5,467 nucleotides of DNA from Clostridiales bacterium (GTDB lineage Bacteria > Bacillota > Clostridia > Tissierellales > Dethiosulfatibacteraceae). The notes beneath the pieces were generated by a model. It was not told the origin of the DNA. It worked only from the letters and a program-made list of their open reading frames with translations, and ran no database searches. The stretch spans positions 1 to 5,467 of the forward strand of contig DPPH01000182.1 of the NCBI GenBank assembly GCA_003539375.1, read 5' to 3'. Positions within the stretch are counted from its first letter, which is position 1. Every line of letters begins with the position of its first letter. This document shows, piece after piece, positions 1-5,467 of the stretch. The translations under genes were made by a program, and so were the position numbers.

Positions 1-1203
1 CTCTTTAATAGAAATTTTAAAGGTAATATTTTTCATATTTAGTTCTTCAAGTTCCTCTGTTACTTTATCCTCTAAATTAGATGCATTACCTTTTCTTATA
101 TGGTGAAGTTTTGATGAAATCTCCTCTAACTCTTTAGTTAAAGCCTTTATTTGTTGGTTTAGAGATTCGTACTCTTCATTTAAACCTAGTAAATAATTCA
201 ATTCTTCAGAATTTTCTTCTTTTTTCTTTAAAATATCTGCAACTTCAAGTCTGTACTTTCTTTTCAGATCGTTGATAGTAGAAAGACGTCTATTTATATT
301 TGTCAATCTGTTTTTATCTACATCTATATTTTCAATGTAACTTCTCAAATCGTAAGCAATGTCTTTTATTTCTTCGTATTTGTCATTTAACATATCTTCT
401 ATTTTTTTTATTTCTTCATCTAGATCTGAAACTTGAGATAATTCCTGTATTATACTGCTTAGTTTTTCAACTACGGATTCTTCAGAATAATTCAATATAT
501 AGTTGGCTTGATTTAGATTATTGTTTAACTTATCTATGTTTGATAGATACTTATGCTCGTTAAAGAGTTCTTCTTCCTCATCTACTTTTAGGTTAGCTTT
601 TTCTATCTCGTTGATTTGGAACTTTAAAAACTCAATTCTATCATCCTTATTTTCTAATTTTTTTTCTATGTTTTTAATTTTTCTATTTACATCTAAAAAT
701 TTAAAATACTTTTCTTTGTAATTTATTTTTAATTCTTGAATGTCATTTTTTATAAAGTCATCGAGTATTTCAATATGCTTATCCTTATCTAATATGCTTT
801 GCTGTTCGTACTGACCGTGAACATCTATTAAATACTCCCGTATCTCTTTCAAAAAATTTATGTTTACCAATGTACCATTGATTTTAGCAGTAGATCTTCC
901 GGTATTGTAAATTTTTCTGCTGATTACTATTCCCGTTTCTTTATCAAAATCTACATCATTGTTTTTAAGGAGCTTTTCGAGATTTTTATTGTCCACAAAA
1001 AATAAACCTTGGATGACAGCCGTATCCTTATTGTTGCCAACAAAGTTTCTATTCGATTTTTCTCCCAACAACTGAAGTACAGCATCAATTATCATAGATT
1101 TTCCTGCACCAGTTTCTCCTGTAAAAGCATTAAATCCTTTAAAAAAATCTACTTCGATTTTATCGAAAATAATAAAATTACTAATACTTAAATTAGCAAG
1201 CAT
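1..1203 (-). CDS. recN: DNA repair protein RecN, N-terminal 401 residues (partial)
   Basis: RecN is an SMC-like ATPase that acts early in recombinational repair of double-strand breaks. The frame starts at an ATG (1203-1201) and stays open for 401 codons to the left edge, so the C-terminus is outside; the family is usually about 550-570 residues. Seen directly: MLANLSISNF start, Walker A GETGAGKS at residues 29-36, the RecN segment GRSTAKING around 102-110, and DVHGQYEQQ at 127-135, matching the family's DIHGQHEHQ motif. From about 142 onward the protein is rich in charged and leucine residues, as expected of the coiled-coil arms, and includes FLKFQINEIEKA and LKRKYRLEV, both familiar RecN signatures. 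The signature and Walker B motifs lie beyond the edge. The ribosome site TGGAGG lies 4 bases before the start, directly after the argR stop codon (10-base gap), so recN is very likely translated from the argR transcript, as in Bacillus. No frameshift was found when I translated every line. Confidence 0.97.
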   Translation of the reverse strand, partial: MLANLSISNFIIFDKIEVDFFKGFNAFTGETGAGKSMIIDAVLQLLGEKSNRNFVGNNKDTAVIQGLFFVDNKNLEKLLKNNDVDFDKETGIVISRKIYNTGRSTAKINGTLVNINFLKEIREYLIDVHGQYEQQSILDKDKHIEILDDFIKNDIQELKINYKEKYFKFLDVNRKIKNIEKKLENKDDRIEFLKFQINEIEKANLKVDEEEELFNEHKYLSNIDKLNNNLNQANYILNYSEESVVEKLSSIIQELSQVSDLDEEIKKIEDMLNDKYEEIKDIAYDLRSYIENIDVDKNRLTNINRRLSTINDLKRKYRLEVADILKKKEENSEELNYLLGLNEEYESLNQQIKALTKELEEISSKLHHIRKGNASNLEDKVTEELEELNMKNITFKISIKE

Positions 1204-1213
1204 ATTTCCTCCA

Positions 1214-1672
1214 TTAGTTGATTAATCCGTATAATTTATCCTTCAAGTCTTTTACTTCTCCATCTTCCCCATCTCTTACAGCTATAAATACAGTATCATC
1301 GCCGGCTATACTTCCAACTATAGAACCAAACTGAAGAGAGTCAATTGCTGAACCACAAATCTGTGCAGCTCCTGGAATAGTTTTAATTATAACTAAGTTT
1401 CCCGTAACTTCAATTGTAATAATAGAATTTTTAAAAATTCTCACTAATCTATCCGAAATCGAATTTTGACTTTCCTGAATAGTACCGTATTTGTACTTAC
1501 CGGATTTACTAGTTACCTTTATTAGTCTCAGTTCTTTAATGTCTCTTGAAATAGTAGCCTGAGTTACTTTAATGCCAGCTTTTTGAAGCTCTTCTGCTAA
1601 TTCTTCCTGGGTTTCTATTTCCTTTTCATTAATAAGTTCAAGTATTTTTGTTTGTCTTGTATATTTCTTCAT
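1214..1672 (-). CDS. argR: Arginine repressor ArgR/AhrC
   Basis: ArgR is an arginine-sensing transcription factor that works as a hexamer, binding ARG-box palindromes to repress arginine synthesis genes and, in Bacillus, to activate catabolic ones. The 152-residue length is normal for the family. The N-terminal winged helix-turn-helix covers about residues 1-70, with the recognition-helix motif SRDIKELRL at 42-50. The C-terminal oligomerisation and arginine-binding domain covers about 75-152, with PGAAQ at 100-104 and IAGDDT at 122-127, whose acidic pair contacts arginine in known family members. The start is supported by GGAGAG just upstream. An ARG-box-like palindrome lies inside the presumed promoter (1711-1728), suggesting autoregulation. 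The gene sits between tlyA and recN as in many Firmicutes. Identity is certain at family level; which genes it controls in this organism cannot be seen here. Confidence 0.97.
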   Translation of the reverse strand: MKKYTRQTKILELINEKEIETQEELAEELQKAGIKVTQATISRDIKELRLIKVTSKSGKYKYGTIQESQNSISDRLVRIFKNSIITIEVTGNLVIIKTIPGAAQICGSAIDSLQFGSIVGSIAGDDTVFIAVRDGEDGEVKDLKDKLYGLIN

Positions 1673-1707
1673 TTTTACTCTCCTATTTATTTATTAATAT
1701 ATTTTAT

Positions 1708-1736
1708 ATTATTGCATATTTATGCAGTATTTTCAA
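1708..1736 (-). promoter_or_regulatory. Candidate sigma-A promoter for argR-recN
   Basis: On the minus strand TTGAAA (1736-1731; 5 of 6 to TTGACA) is followed after exactly 17 bases by AATAAT (1713-1708; 5 of 6 to TATAAT). The -35 hexamer overlaps the tlyA stop codon. In such AT-rich DNA a TATAAT-like hexamer is common, so the -10 assignment is uncertain; a second possible -10 (TAATAT) starts two bases later. The coincidence with an ARG-box palindrome in the spacer supports a real regulated promoter. Confidence 0.55.
1711..1728 (-). promoter_or_regulatory. ARG-box-like operator before argR
   Basis: The minus strand reads ACTGCATAAATATGCAAT. Its core has perfect 6-base arms, TGCATA and TATGCA, around AA. 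Against the E. coli ARG consensus WNTGAATWWWWATTCANW it matches at 16 of 18 positions; the two mismatches (positions 5 and 14) are symmetric, as expected for a dimer-bound half-site variant. It fills the spacer of the candidate promoter and touches the -10, where ArgR binding would block RNA polymerase. The immediate downstream gene is argR, so the simplest reading is negative autoregulation. Confidence 0.65.
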
Positions 1737-2545
1737 TCATTTAATTTCGAAAAAGCATTTTTTATTGTTTTTTCTATTAAAACATCAGGATTGTCATGTT
1801 TTTTTTCTTTATTTCTAACAAATTTCCCTAAATATTCAATATTTCCCTTAGCTCCTTTTATTGGTGAGAAAGTTAATTTCTCTATATAAAAATTATTTTC
1901 AAGAGCTATATTTAATACATTGTGAAGTACTTCGAAATGGGTATCTATGTTTTTAATTATGCCTCCTTTTTCCACCTTATCTCTACCAGCTTCAAACTGA
2001 GGTTTTATTAAAGTTAAAAATACAGAATTTTCTTCTGATAATTTTAGAACATTTGGAAATATGTGTTTTAAAGATATAAAGGATACATCTGCCGTAAAAA
2101 AGTAAATTTTATCTTCTATTGAATCCACATCAAAGTATCTAAAATTGGTTCGCTCATAGACTTTCACTTTAGGATTATTCCTTAGGGACCAGTCCAGTTG
2201 ACCGTAGCCTACATCTACTGCATAGATTTTTTTTGCTTTGCTTTGAAGCATACAGTCGGTAAAACCTCCCGTAGAAGCACCTATATCCATACAGACTTTG
2301 TTTTCGATATTTACATCAAAATCTACTAAAGCTTTTTCTAACTTATATCCGCCCCTACTTACAAATTTCATTCGTTCAAGGACTTCAATATTTGAATCGG
2401 TACTTACCCTAGTTCCCGGTTTATCTATTATTTCATTTTCAATCTTTACATTTCCTGCCATCAAAGCTCTTTTTGCCTTTTCTCTAGAATCAAAAAGATT
2501 TTTTTCTACAAGAAGTTTGTCTATTCTCATTTTTTTATCAGACAT
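1733..2545 (-). CDS. tlyA: TlyA family rRNA (cytidine-2'-O)-methyltransferase with S4 domain
   Basis: TlyA proteins use S-adenosylmethionine to methylate ribose 2'-OH groups of rRNA cytidines; the mycobacterial enzyme makes ribosomes sensitive to capreomycin. The old name hemolysin A is historical. The 270 residues are normal. An S4 RNA-binding domain covers about residues 6-65 (MRIDKLLVEK, then SREKAKRALMAGNVKI). An FtsJ/RrmJ-type methyltransferase domain follows, with the SAM-binding DIGASTGGFTDCML at 87-100 and the Asp of YAVDVGYGQL at 111. The K-D-K-E catalytic tetrad can be placed at K68, D153 (ADVSF), K181 (LIKPQFE) and E237 (GNIEYL), one residue off the published M. tuberculosis numbering. 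The chosen ATG has AGGTG upstream that overlaps the oapA stop codon (8-base gap), which suggests translational coupling. A start at Met6 is possible but has no better ribosome site. The gene lies between oapA and argR, its usual neighbourhood. Confidence 0.95.
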   Translation of the reverse strand: MSDKKMRIDKLLVEKNLFDSREKAKRALMAGNVKIENEIIDKPGTRVSTDSNIEVLERMKFVSRGGYKLEKALVDFDVNIENKVCMDIGASTGGFTDCMLQSKAKKIYAVDVGYGQLDWSLRNNPKVKVYERTNFRYFDVDSIEDKIYFFTADVSFISLKHIFPNVLKLSEENSVFLTLIKPQFEAGRDKVEKGGIIKNIDTHFEVLHNVLNIALENNFYIEKLTFSPIKGAKGNIEYLGKFVRNKEKKHDNPDVLIEKTIKNAFSKLND

Positions 2546-2553
2546 TAAAACAC

Positions 2554-3099
2554 CTACACAAATTTAAATATTTTATCAAAAAATCTCACTACTTTTGCTG
2601 AGATTAGAATAATCTCTTTAGATTTATTTATTGCAATTTCCTTACCCAAGGCTTTACCGCCTACGGTAAGTCCAGCTATAGTACTACTCATTAGTACTGT
2701 TAGGAGAGCACCATTTCTTAGTCCGTACATAGCTATTAAGTTTAATACTATTACAGTGCCGGCGGCCCCACTTACTATTCCTGCTATATCACCAATAACA
2801 TCCGAACAAAAACTAGAAAATTTTGGTGCATTTCTAGTTATAAAAAGGCTGTATTTTGCTATTTCTATTTTTTTTGAAGCCATTGCATGAAAAAATTTGT
2901 CATCAACAACAGCAGAAGCTACTCCTATTATATCAAAAAAAACACCTACAAATATAATAGTGATTAAAGTTATAAAAGCAAAAAATATGTTAAGCTTACT
3001 CAGGGCAAGTTCAGAAATTATACTAAACCCGGCTGCAAGAATAACAGTAATTATTGTTATTATAATAATCCAGCTGTTTACTAGTTTATTTTTACTCAT
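2554..3099 (-). CDS. oapA: OLE-associated membrane protein OapA (probable)
   Basis: A 181-residue protein with four clear hydrophobic segments, about residues 10-28, 37-65, 101-124 and 130-148, and no signal peptide cleavage motif. Between segments 2 and 3 is a polar loop with DDKFFHAMASKK (66-77), and the third segment opens with D100-V-I-G-D104, a DxxxD motif inside an otherwise apolar stretch. The C-terminal tail (about 149-181) is lysine-rich, suitable for RNA or phospholipid contact. Small four-segment proteins of this type, coded directly after an OLE RNA and before tlyA or dxs, are the OapA family. In Bacillus halodurans OapA binds OLE RNA, brings it to the membrane, and is linked to Mg2+ homeostasis. 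Relatives are sometimes labelled CorB-like Mg2+/Co2+ transporter, which I regard as a weak similarity. GAGGAG lies 5 bases before the ATG. The identification rests on architecture, the DxxxD motif and position; I could not run a profile search. Confidence 0.82.
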   Translation of the reverse strand: MSKNKLVNSWIIIITIITVILAAGFSIISELALSKLNIFFAFITLITIIFVGVFFDIIGVASAVVDDKFFHAMASKKIEIAKYSLFITRNAPKFSSFCSDVIGDIAGIVSGAAGTVIVLNLIAMYGLRNGALLTVLMSSTIAGLTVGGKALGKEIAINKSKEIILISAKVVRFFDKIFKFV

Positions 3100-3129
3100 T
3101 GAATCTCCTCGTTAAAATTACATTAAATA

Positions 3130-3680
3130 TATAAAAATGGCAACAGTATAGATAAATTTTACGGCTTAGGTCCAGTAGGATTTCCCAAAAATCAACTCTA
3201 CGTCGCCGTAAAGCGGTTTCCCTTTAATAATTTTTCTGTATTGTTGCCATATACAGGACTAGATTACCACTTAGACCGTACTACAATCCCTATACTATTT
3301 CTCAGATCAGTCTAGGAGCTTTCCTCAACAGCCATTCTAATTCCTAGCCTCTTTTGCAGTATAAATTTCAACAGTATTTACCTATCATCTCATGGGCCCC
3401 TGAGAAACAGGTTTTTTTACTGAATTCCATTATACCACTCAAGGCAGGCTACACTACCGGCAGGATCTCTGCAGGTAGGGTTCCCTAAAATAGGTCTCCG
3501 CGACAGAGGGGTCTACGCCCACATGCCATTGTGGATCGCCCCAACTGTCTTACTTCCAGAAAAAACCCCGGACTGGGCGTCCAAAGCCTAAACTAGAAAC
3601 TTCATCGATTTGCCTTTCGACGGATCTTTAGGCCCGCCTTCAAAATTAGATGTACTGACTAGAATACTGAGCCATTTAAT
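3130..3680 (-). ncRNA. ole: OLE RNA (ornate large extremophilic RNA)
   Basis: The 567 bases between the xseB stop and the oapA start hold no credible gene, yet they are strongly structured and far richer in G+C than the flanking genes (for example 31 of 60 bases at 3421-3480). Paired segments seen on the minus-strand RNA: 3627-3633 with 3586-3592 (7 bp) plus 3635-3638 with 3576-3579; hairpin 3519-3534 (CCACA/TGTGG); hairpin 3496-3508; hairpin 3454-3478 (CTACC/GGTAG enclosing GCAG/CTGC); 3312-3317 with 3342-3347 (6 bp); and nested 3' helices at 3137-3250. Known of the class: OLE RNAs are about 600 nt, lie among xseA, xseB, ispA, dxs, tlyA, argR and recN in Firmicutes, and are followed by oapA. 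They form a membrane-bound complex implicated in Mg2+, cold and alcohol tolerance. Location, size, strand and partner all match. Exact ends are estimates. I saw no convincing separate promoter, so processing from the operon transcript is possible. Other large RNAs (RNase P RNA, tmRNA) do not fit. Confidence 0.85.
3137..3250 (-). other. Nested 3' stem domain of the OLE RNA
   Basis: Four helices stack inside one another: 3242-3250 with 3137-3145 (9 bp, ATGGCAACA/TGTTGCCAT), 3205-3212 with 3158-3165 (8 bp, TTTACGGC/GCCGTAAA), 3198-3201 with 3175-3178 (GTAG/CTAC), and 3189-3193 with 3179-3183 (GATTT/AAATC around a 5-base loop). All are perfect Watson-Crick pairs, which strongly supports a structured RNA domain. 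The outer strand is followed by TTTTATATATTT, so this domain could also mark the RNA 3' end, although the U tract is interrupted and a classical terminator is not clear. Confidence 0.75.
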
Positions 3681-3682
3681 TT

Positions 3683-3880
3683 TTATGATAATTCTTCTAA
3701 AATTTCATTAATTTTATTTTCTTTATTTTCCAATATTTCTTTACAGTATTTATATAACTTCATACCTTCTTCATATTTATTAATATTGTCTTCCAACTTC
3801 AAATCTTTACCTTCAAGTTCTTCAGTAATTTCTTCAAGACGTTTTACGGCCTCTTCAAAATCTAAATCTTTAAAATCCAT
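3683..3880 (-). CDS. xseB: Exodeoxyribonuclease VII small subunit
   Basis: XseB is the small subunit of exonuclease VII; several copies bind each XseA and form the enzyme that degrades single-stranded DNA into oligonucleotides. The 65 residues are typical (about 60-80) and highly charged. The family pattern is clear: FEEAVKRLEEITEELEGKDLKLED, shown here only in part, at about residues 8-31, then a second helix with YEEGMKLYKYCKEIL at about 36-50, giving the expected helical hairpin. The ATG starts 2 bases after the xseA stop, and AGGAG lies within the xseA terminal codons 5 bases upstream of the ATG, so translation is surely coupled, which keeps subunit ratios linked. Downstream, translation ends at the edge of the OLE RNA region instead of at ispA, the common next gene in other Firmicutes. 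Confidence 0.96.
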   Translation of the reverse strand: MDFKDLDFEEAVKRLEEITEELEGKDLKLEDNINKYEEGMKLYKYCKEILENKENKINEILEELS

Positions 3881-3882
3881 AC

Positions 3883-5070
3883 CTACTCCTTGTCTTCAAT
3901 AAACACAACAGTTTTAATACCGTCAATGAATTGTACATAGTATTTATCTGTATAATTTATTTTCTCTACACTATTAATTATATTACTATTCTCATCTTTT
4001 ATAAACACAAATCCCTTATTAAATATGTTTTTATAGTCATATTTGCTTAATTTATATCTTAAAGTTTCAATTCTTTTGTTTTTTTCATTTACAACTTCAG
4101 ATACGGCTGTAGACATTCTATTTTCCAACCTATCTAGATAGTTAATCTTGCTGCTTATTTTCTTATAGGGACTTAATAAAAGCAATTTATTTCTTTTTAA
4201 GTTTACATAATTATATTTACGTTGAATTAAAGTCTCGGTTTTTTGTATTATTTTATCTTTAAAAAAATTTATCCTGTCTATATATGTAATGTAATTTTCT
4301 ATAATTAGTTTAGCAGCCCCAGTTGGTGTAATAGCATAAGCGTCTGCAGTAAGATCAGCAATAGAAGTATCTATTTCATGACCTATACCGCATACTACAG
4401 GCTTTTTAGATTTGTAAATGTAGTCTGCTATTCTTTCATCGTTGAAAACTTCTAAATCCATTTTAGAGCCTCCACCTCTTGAGATTAGGACAACATCTAC
4501 CTCTCTATCGTTAAAGTACTCTATACCCTTTACAATTTTATCTACTGCACTACTGCCCTGTACTCCAGAATCGTAAATATTTATATTAAGTCCCAACTTA
4601 TAACTGTTTAATACATTAAGTATATCCTTTACTGCAGCACTATTTACAGAAGTTATAATCCCAATATTTTGGGGAAACTTTGGCAGTTTCTTTTTCTTAG
4701 AAGGATCAAAATATCCTTTTTTGAAAAGTTTTTCCTTAAGTTTTTCAAGTTTATTGTAAGATTCTCCATCTTTCAAAGTTTCTGCTTTTCTTACAATTAT
4801 TTGATAGACACTGTTTTGAGGATAGGTATCGACCTTACCGCTTATAACCGTTTCTTTACCTTCTTCTACTTCTAAAGAGCTATCAAAGCATATGCATCTG
4901 ATTATTTCTTCATTATCACCCTTTAAATTGAAAAAGATTATATTTTTAAAGGATTTTTTTAAATCCACTACCTCTCCCACTATACTTATATTGTTTAAAA
5001 GAGGATTACTGTATATTAATTTTTTTATAAAACTATTTACTTCATTAACCTTTAAAGGTTTCATAGCCAT
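3883..5070 (-). CDS. xseA: Exodeoxyribonuclease VII large subunit
   Basis: XseA is the catalytic subunit of exonuclease VII, which digests single-stranded DNA from both ends and works in mismatch repair and in clearing DNA damage products. At 395 residues it is a little short for the family (about 400-450). An N-terminal OB-fold covers about residues 4-100 (VGEVVDL at 31-37, GKVDTYPQNSVYQI at 78-91). The catalytic domain follows, with GIITSVNSAAVKDI at 137-150, ISRGGGSKMDLEVFNDE at 196-212 and CGIGHEIDTSIADL at 227-240, then TPTGAA. D149, R198, H231 and D234 correspond by spacing to residues reported as essential in E. coli XseA. A lysine-rich coiled coil from about 260 to 350 fits the XseB-binding region. 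The start MAMKPL is preferred over Met3 because GAGG lies 7 bases before Met1 and 13 before Met3. It follows nusB across a 55-base gap that holds a large palindrome. Confidence 0.97.
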   Translation of the reverse strand: MAMKPLKVNEVNSFIKKLIYSNPLLNNISIVGEVVDLKKSFKNIIFFNLKGDNEEIIRCICFDSSLEVEEGKETVISGKVDTYPQNSVYQIIVRKAETLKDGESYNKLEKLKEKLFKKGYFDPSKKKKLPKFPQNIGIITSVNSAAVKDILNVLNSYKLGLNINIYDSGVQGSSAVDKIVKGIEYFNDREVDVVLISRGGGSKMDLEVFNDERIADYIYKSKKPVVCGIGHEIDTSIADLTADAYAITPTGAAKLIIENYITYIDRINFFKDKIIQKTETLIQRKYNYVNLKRNKLLLLSPYKKISSKINYLDRLENRMSTAVSEVVNEKNKRIETLRYKLSKYDYKNIFNKGFVFIKDENSNIINSVEKINYTDKYYVQFIDGIKTVVFIEDKE

Positions 5071-5097
5071 ATATATACCTCATTCAAATAAACATTT

Positions 5098-5123
5098 TTA
5101 AAGACAGCTTAAGCTGTCTTTAA
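5098..5123. repeat. 26-bp perfect palindrome between nusB and xseA
   Basis: The core AAGACAGCTTAAGCTGTCTT at 5101-5120 extends by three more paired bases on each side, giving 26 bp without a mismatch. As RNA it would fold into an 11-bp stem with a TTAA loop, beginning 2 bases after the nusB stop. The 3' side on the minus strand ends CTTTAAAAATG, which lacks a proper U tract, so it is a poor intrinsic terminator for nusB; on the plus strand it is followed by only one short T run. It may be a transcript-stabilising or attenuating hairpin, or a protein binding site. Confidence 0.7.
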
Positions 5124-5125
5124 TT

Positions 5126-5467
5126 TCATAATTTAATTCCTCTATTTATATTGCCTAGTATTCCGTTTATAAACTTATGAGAATCTTCATTAGAATACTT
5201 CTTACACAACTCTATAGCTTCGTTTATAGAAACAGAGATAGGAATTTCATCGTCATAAAGCATTTCAGTTATAGCCAGTCTCATTATAGCTATATCTATT
5301 TTAGCTATCCTGTTGATTTTCCAATCTGAGGAATATTGGTTGATTAAATTGTCAATACTTTTTAAATTTTCAACAAAGCTTAATGAAGTATGTCTAAAAT
5401 ATGTTGTATCAATCTTCATATTTTCGATGTTATTAAGATATCTTTCAGATCTTTCTATGGAAAAATC
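5126..5467 (-). CDS. nusB: Transcription antitermination factor NusB, C-terminal 113 residues (partial)
   Basis: NusB is an all-helical RNA-binding protein that, with NusE (ribosomal protein S10), binds boxA in rRNA leaders and supports antitermination. The frame has no start in the window that fits the family: Met at 5419 would give only 97 residues, but the reading frame continues upstream without a stop to the right edge (DFSIERSERYLNNIEN before that Met), so the true N-terminus, roughly 20-35 residues, lies outside. The family's C-terminal signatures are present: DWKINRIAKIDIAIMRLAITEML, given here only in part, and IPISVSINEAIELCKKYSN followed by HKFINGILGNI, matching the usual WxxxRxxxVDxAILRLAxYE, INEAVELAK and KFVNGVL patterns. 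NusB next to xseA is a common Firmicutes arrangement; in Bacillus folD lies between them, and here it does not. Confidence 0.95.
   Translation of the reverse strand, partial: DFSIERSERYLNNIENMKIDTTYFRHTSLSFVENLKSIDNLINQYSSDWKINRIAKIDIAIMRLAITEMLYDDEIPISVSINEAIELCKKYSNEDSHKFINGILGNINRGIKL

Noticed and set aside
300..1191. Several short plus-strand open frames opposite recN.
   Set aside because: The opposite strand encodes RecN continuously with recognisable motifs; the plus-strand frames encode low-complexity Phe/Ser/Leu-rich sequence, as expected of a shadow.
2298..2567. An 89-codon open frame on the plus strand opposite tlyA.
   Set aside because: It is the antisense of a well-conserved tlyA coding region, has no credible ribosome site and a composition typical of antisense frames in AT-rich genes.
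2554..3099. CorB-type Mg2+/Co2+ transporter as the product of the membrane gene.
   Set aside because: The protein is only 181 residues and lacks the CBS pair and transporter-associated domain of CorB/CNNM proteins. OapA fits length and context better.
3125..3145. Intrinsic terminator at the 3' end of the OLE RNA.
   Set aside because: The T-rich run after the outer helix is interrupted by A, and the paired strands are about 100 bases apart, so a classical terminator hairpin is not supported; oapA is probably on the same transcript.
3315..3326. The RNA segment GAGGAAAGCTCC resembles the GAGGAAAGTCC block of RNase P RNA.
   Set aside because: The other conserved RNase P RNA blocks (the ACAGAA...GCTTA region and matching 3' end) are absent, the overall pairing differs, and the locus is that of OLE RNA.
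3130..3680. tmRNA or a large riboswitch as the identity of the structured stretch.
   Set aside because: There is no tRNA-like 3' end with CCA and no tag-coding frame. No known riboswitch reaches this size, and no riboswitch core motif was recognised.
5126..5419. A complete 97-residue protein starting at the Met at 5419.
   Set aside because: The frame continues upstream to the window edge and NusB needs the missing N-terminal helices; the Met is internal.

Overview
The window looks like a chromosomal housekeeping cluster from a low-G+C, probably anaerobic, Firmicute of the Clostridia/Tissierellia type. The coding DNA is very AT-rich. The gene order nusB-xseA-xseB-(...)-tlyA-argR-recN is a classic Firmicutes neighbourhood: Bacillus and Clostridium carry the same order with ispA and dxs between xseB and tlyA. 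I cannot name the species. All genes lie on the minus strand, so the biological reading order runs from position 5467 down to 1.

Reading in that order: nusB enters from the right edge without its N-terminus. A 26-bp perfect palindrome follows (5098-5123), then xseA and xseB, the two subunits of exonuclease VII, separated by 2 bases. Next comes a 567-base stretch without a gene (3116-3682) that is much more G+C-rich than its surroundings and full of complementary segments. After it come a 181-residue four-segment membrane protein, tlyA (rRNA 2'-O-methyltransferase), argR (arginine repressor) and recN (DNA repair), which runs off the left edge after 401 residues.

The main discovery is the stretch at about 3130-3680 with the membrane-protein gene after it. 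Position (xseB to tlyA), length, structure and partner gene all fit the OLE (ornate large extremophilic) noncoding RNA and its membrane partner OapA. This RNA-protein complex is known from extremophilic and anaerobic Firmicutes and is linked to the membrane, Mg2+ homeostasis and stress tolerance. The RNA class is already described, so its presence is not new in itself. Its apparent place where ispA and dxs usually sit, and its internal repeated motif, deserve attention.

Regulation visible in the sequence: an 18-bp ARG-box-like palindrome fills the spacer of a plausible promoter between tlyA and argR, which suggests that ArgR controls argR-recN. The other gene junctions are short (2-10 bases) with ribosome binding sites touching or overlapping the upstream stop codons, which fits co-transcription and translational coupling.
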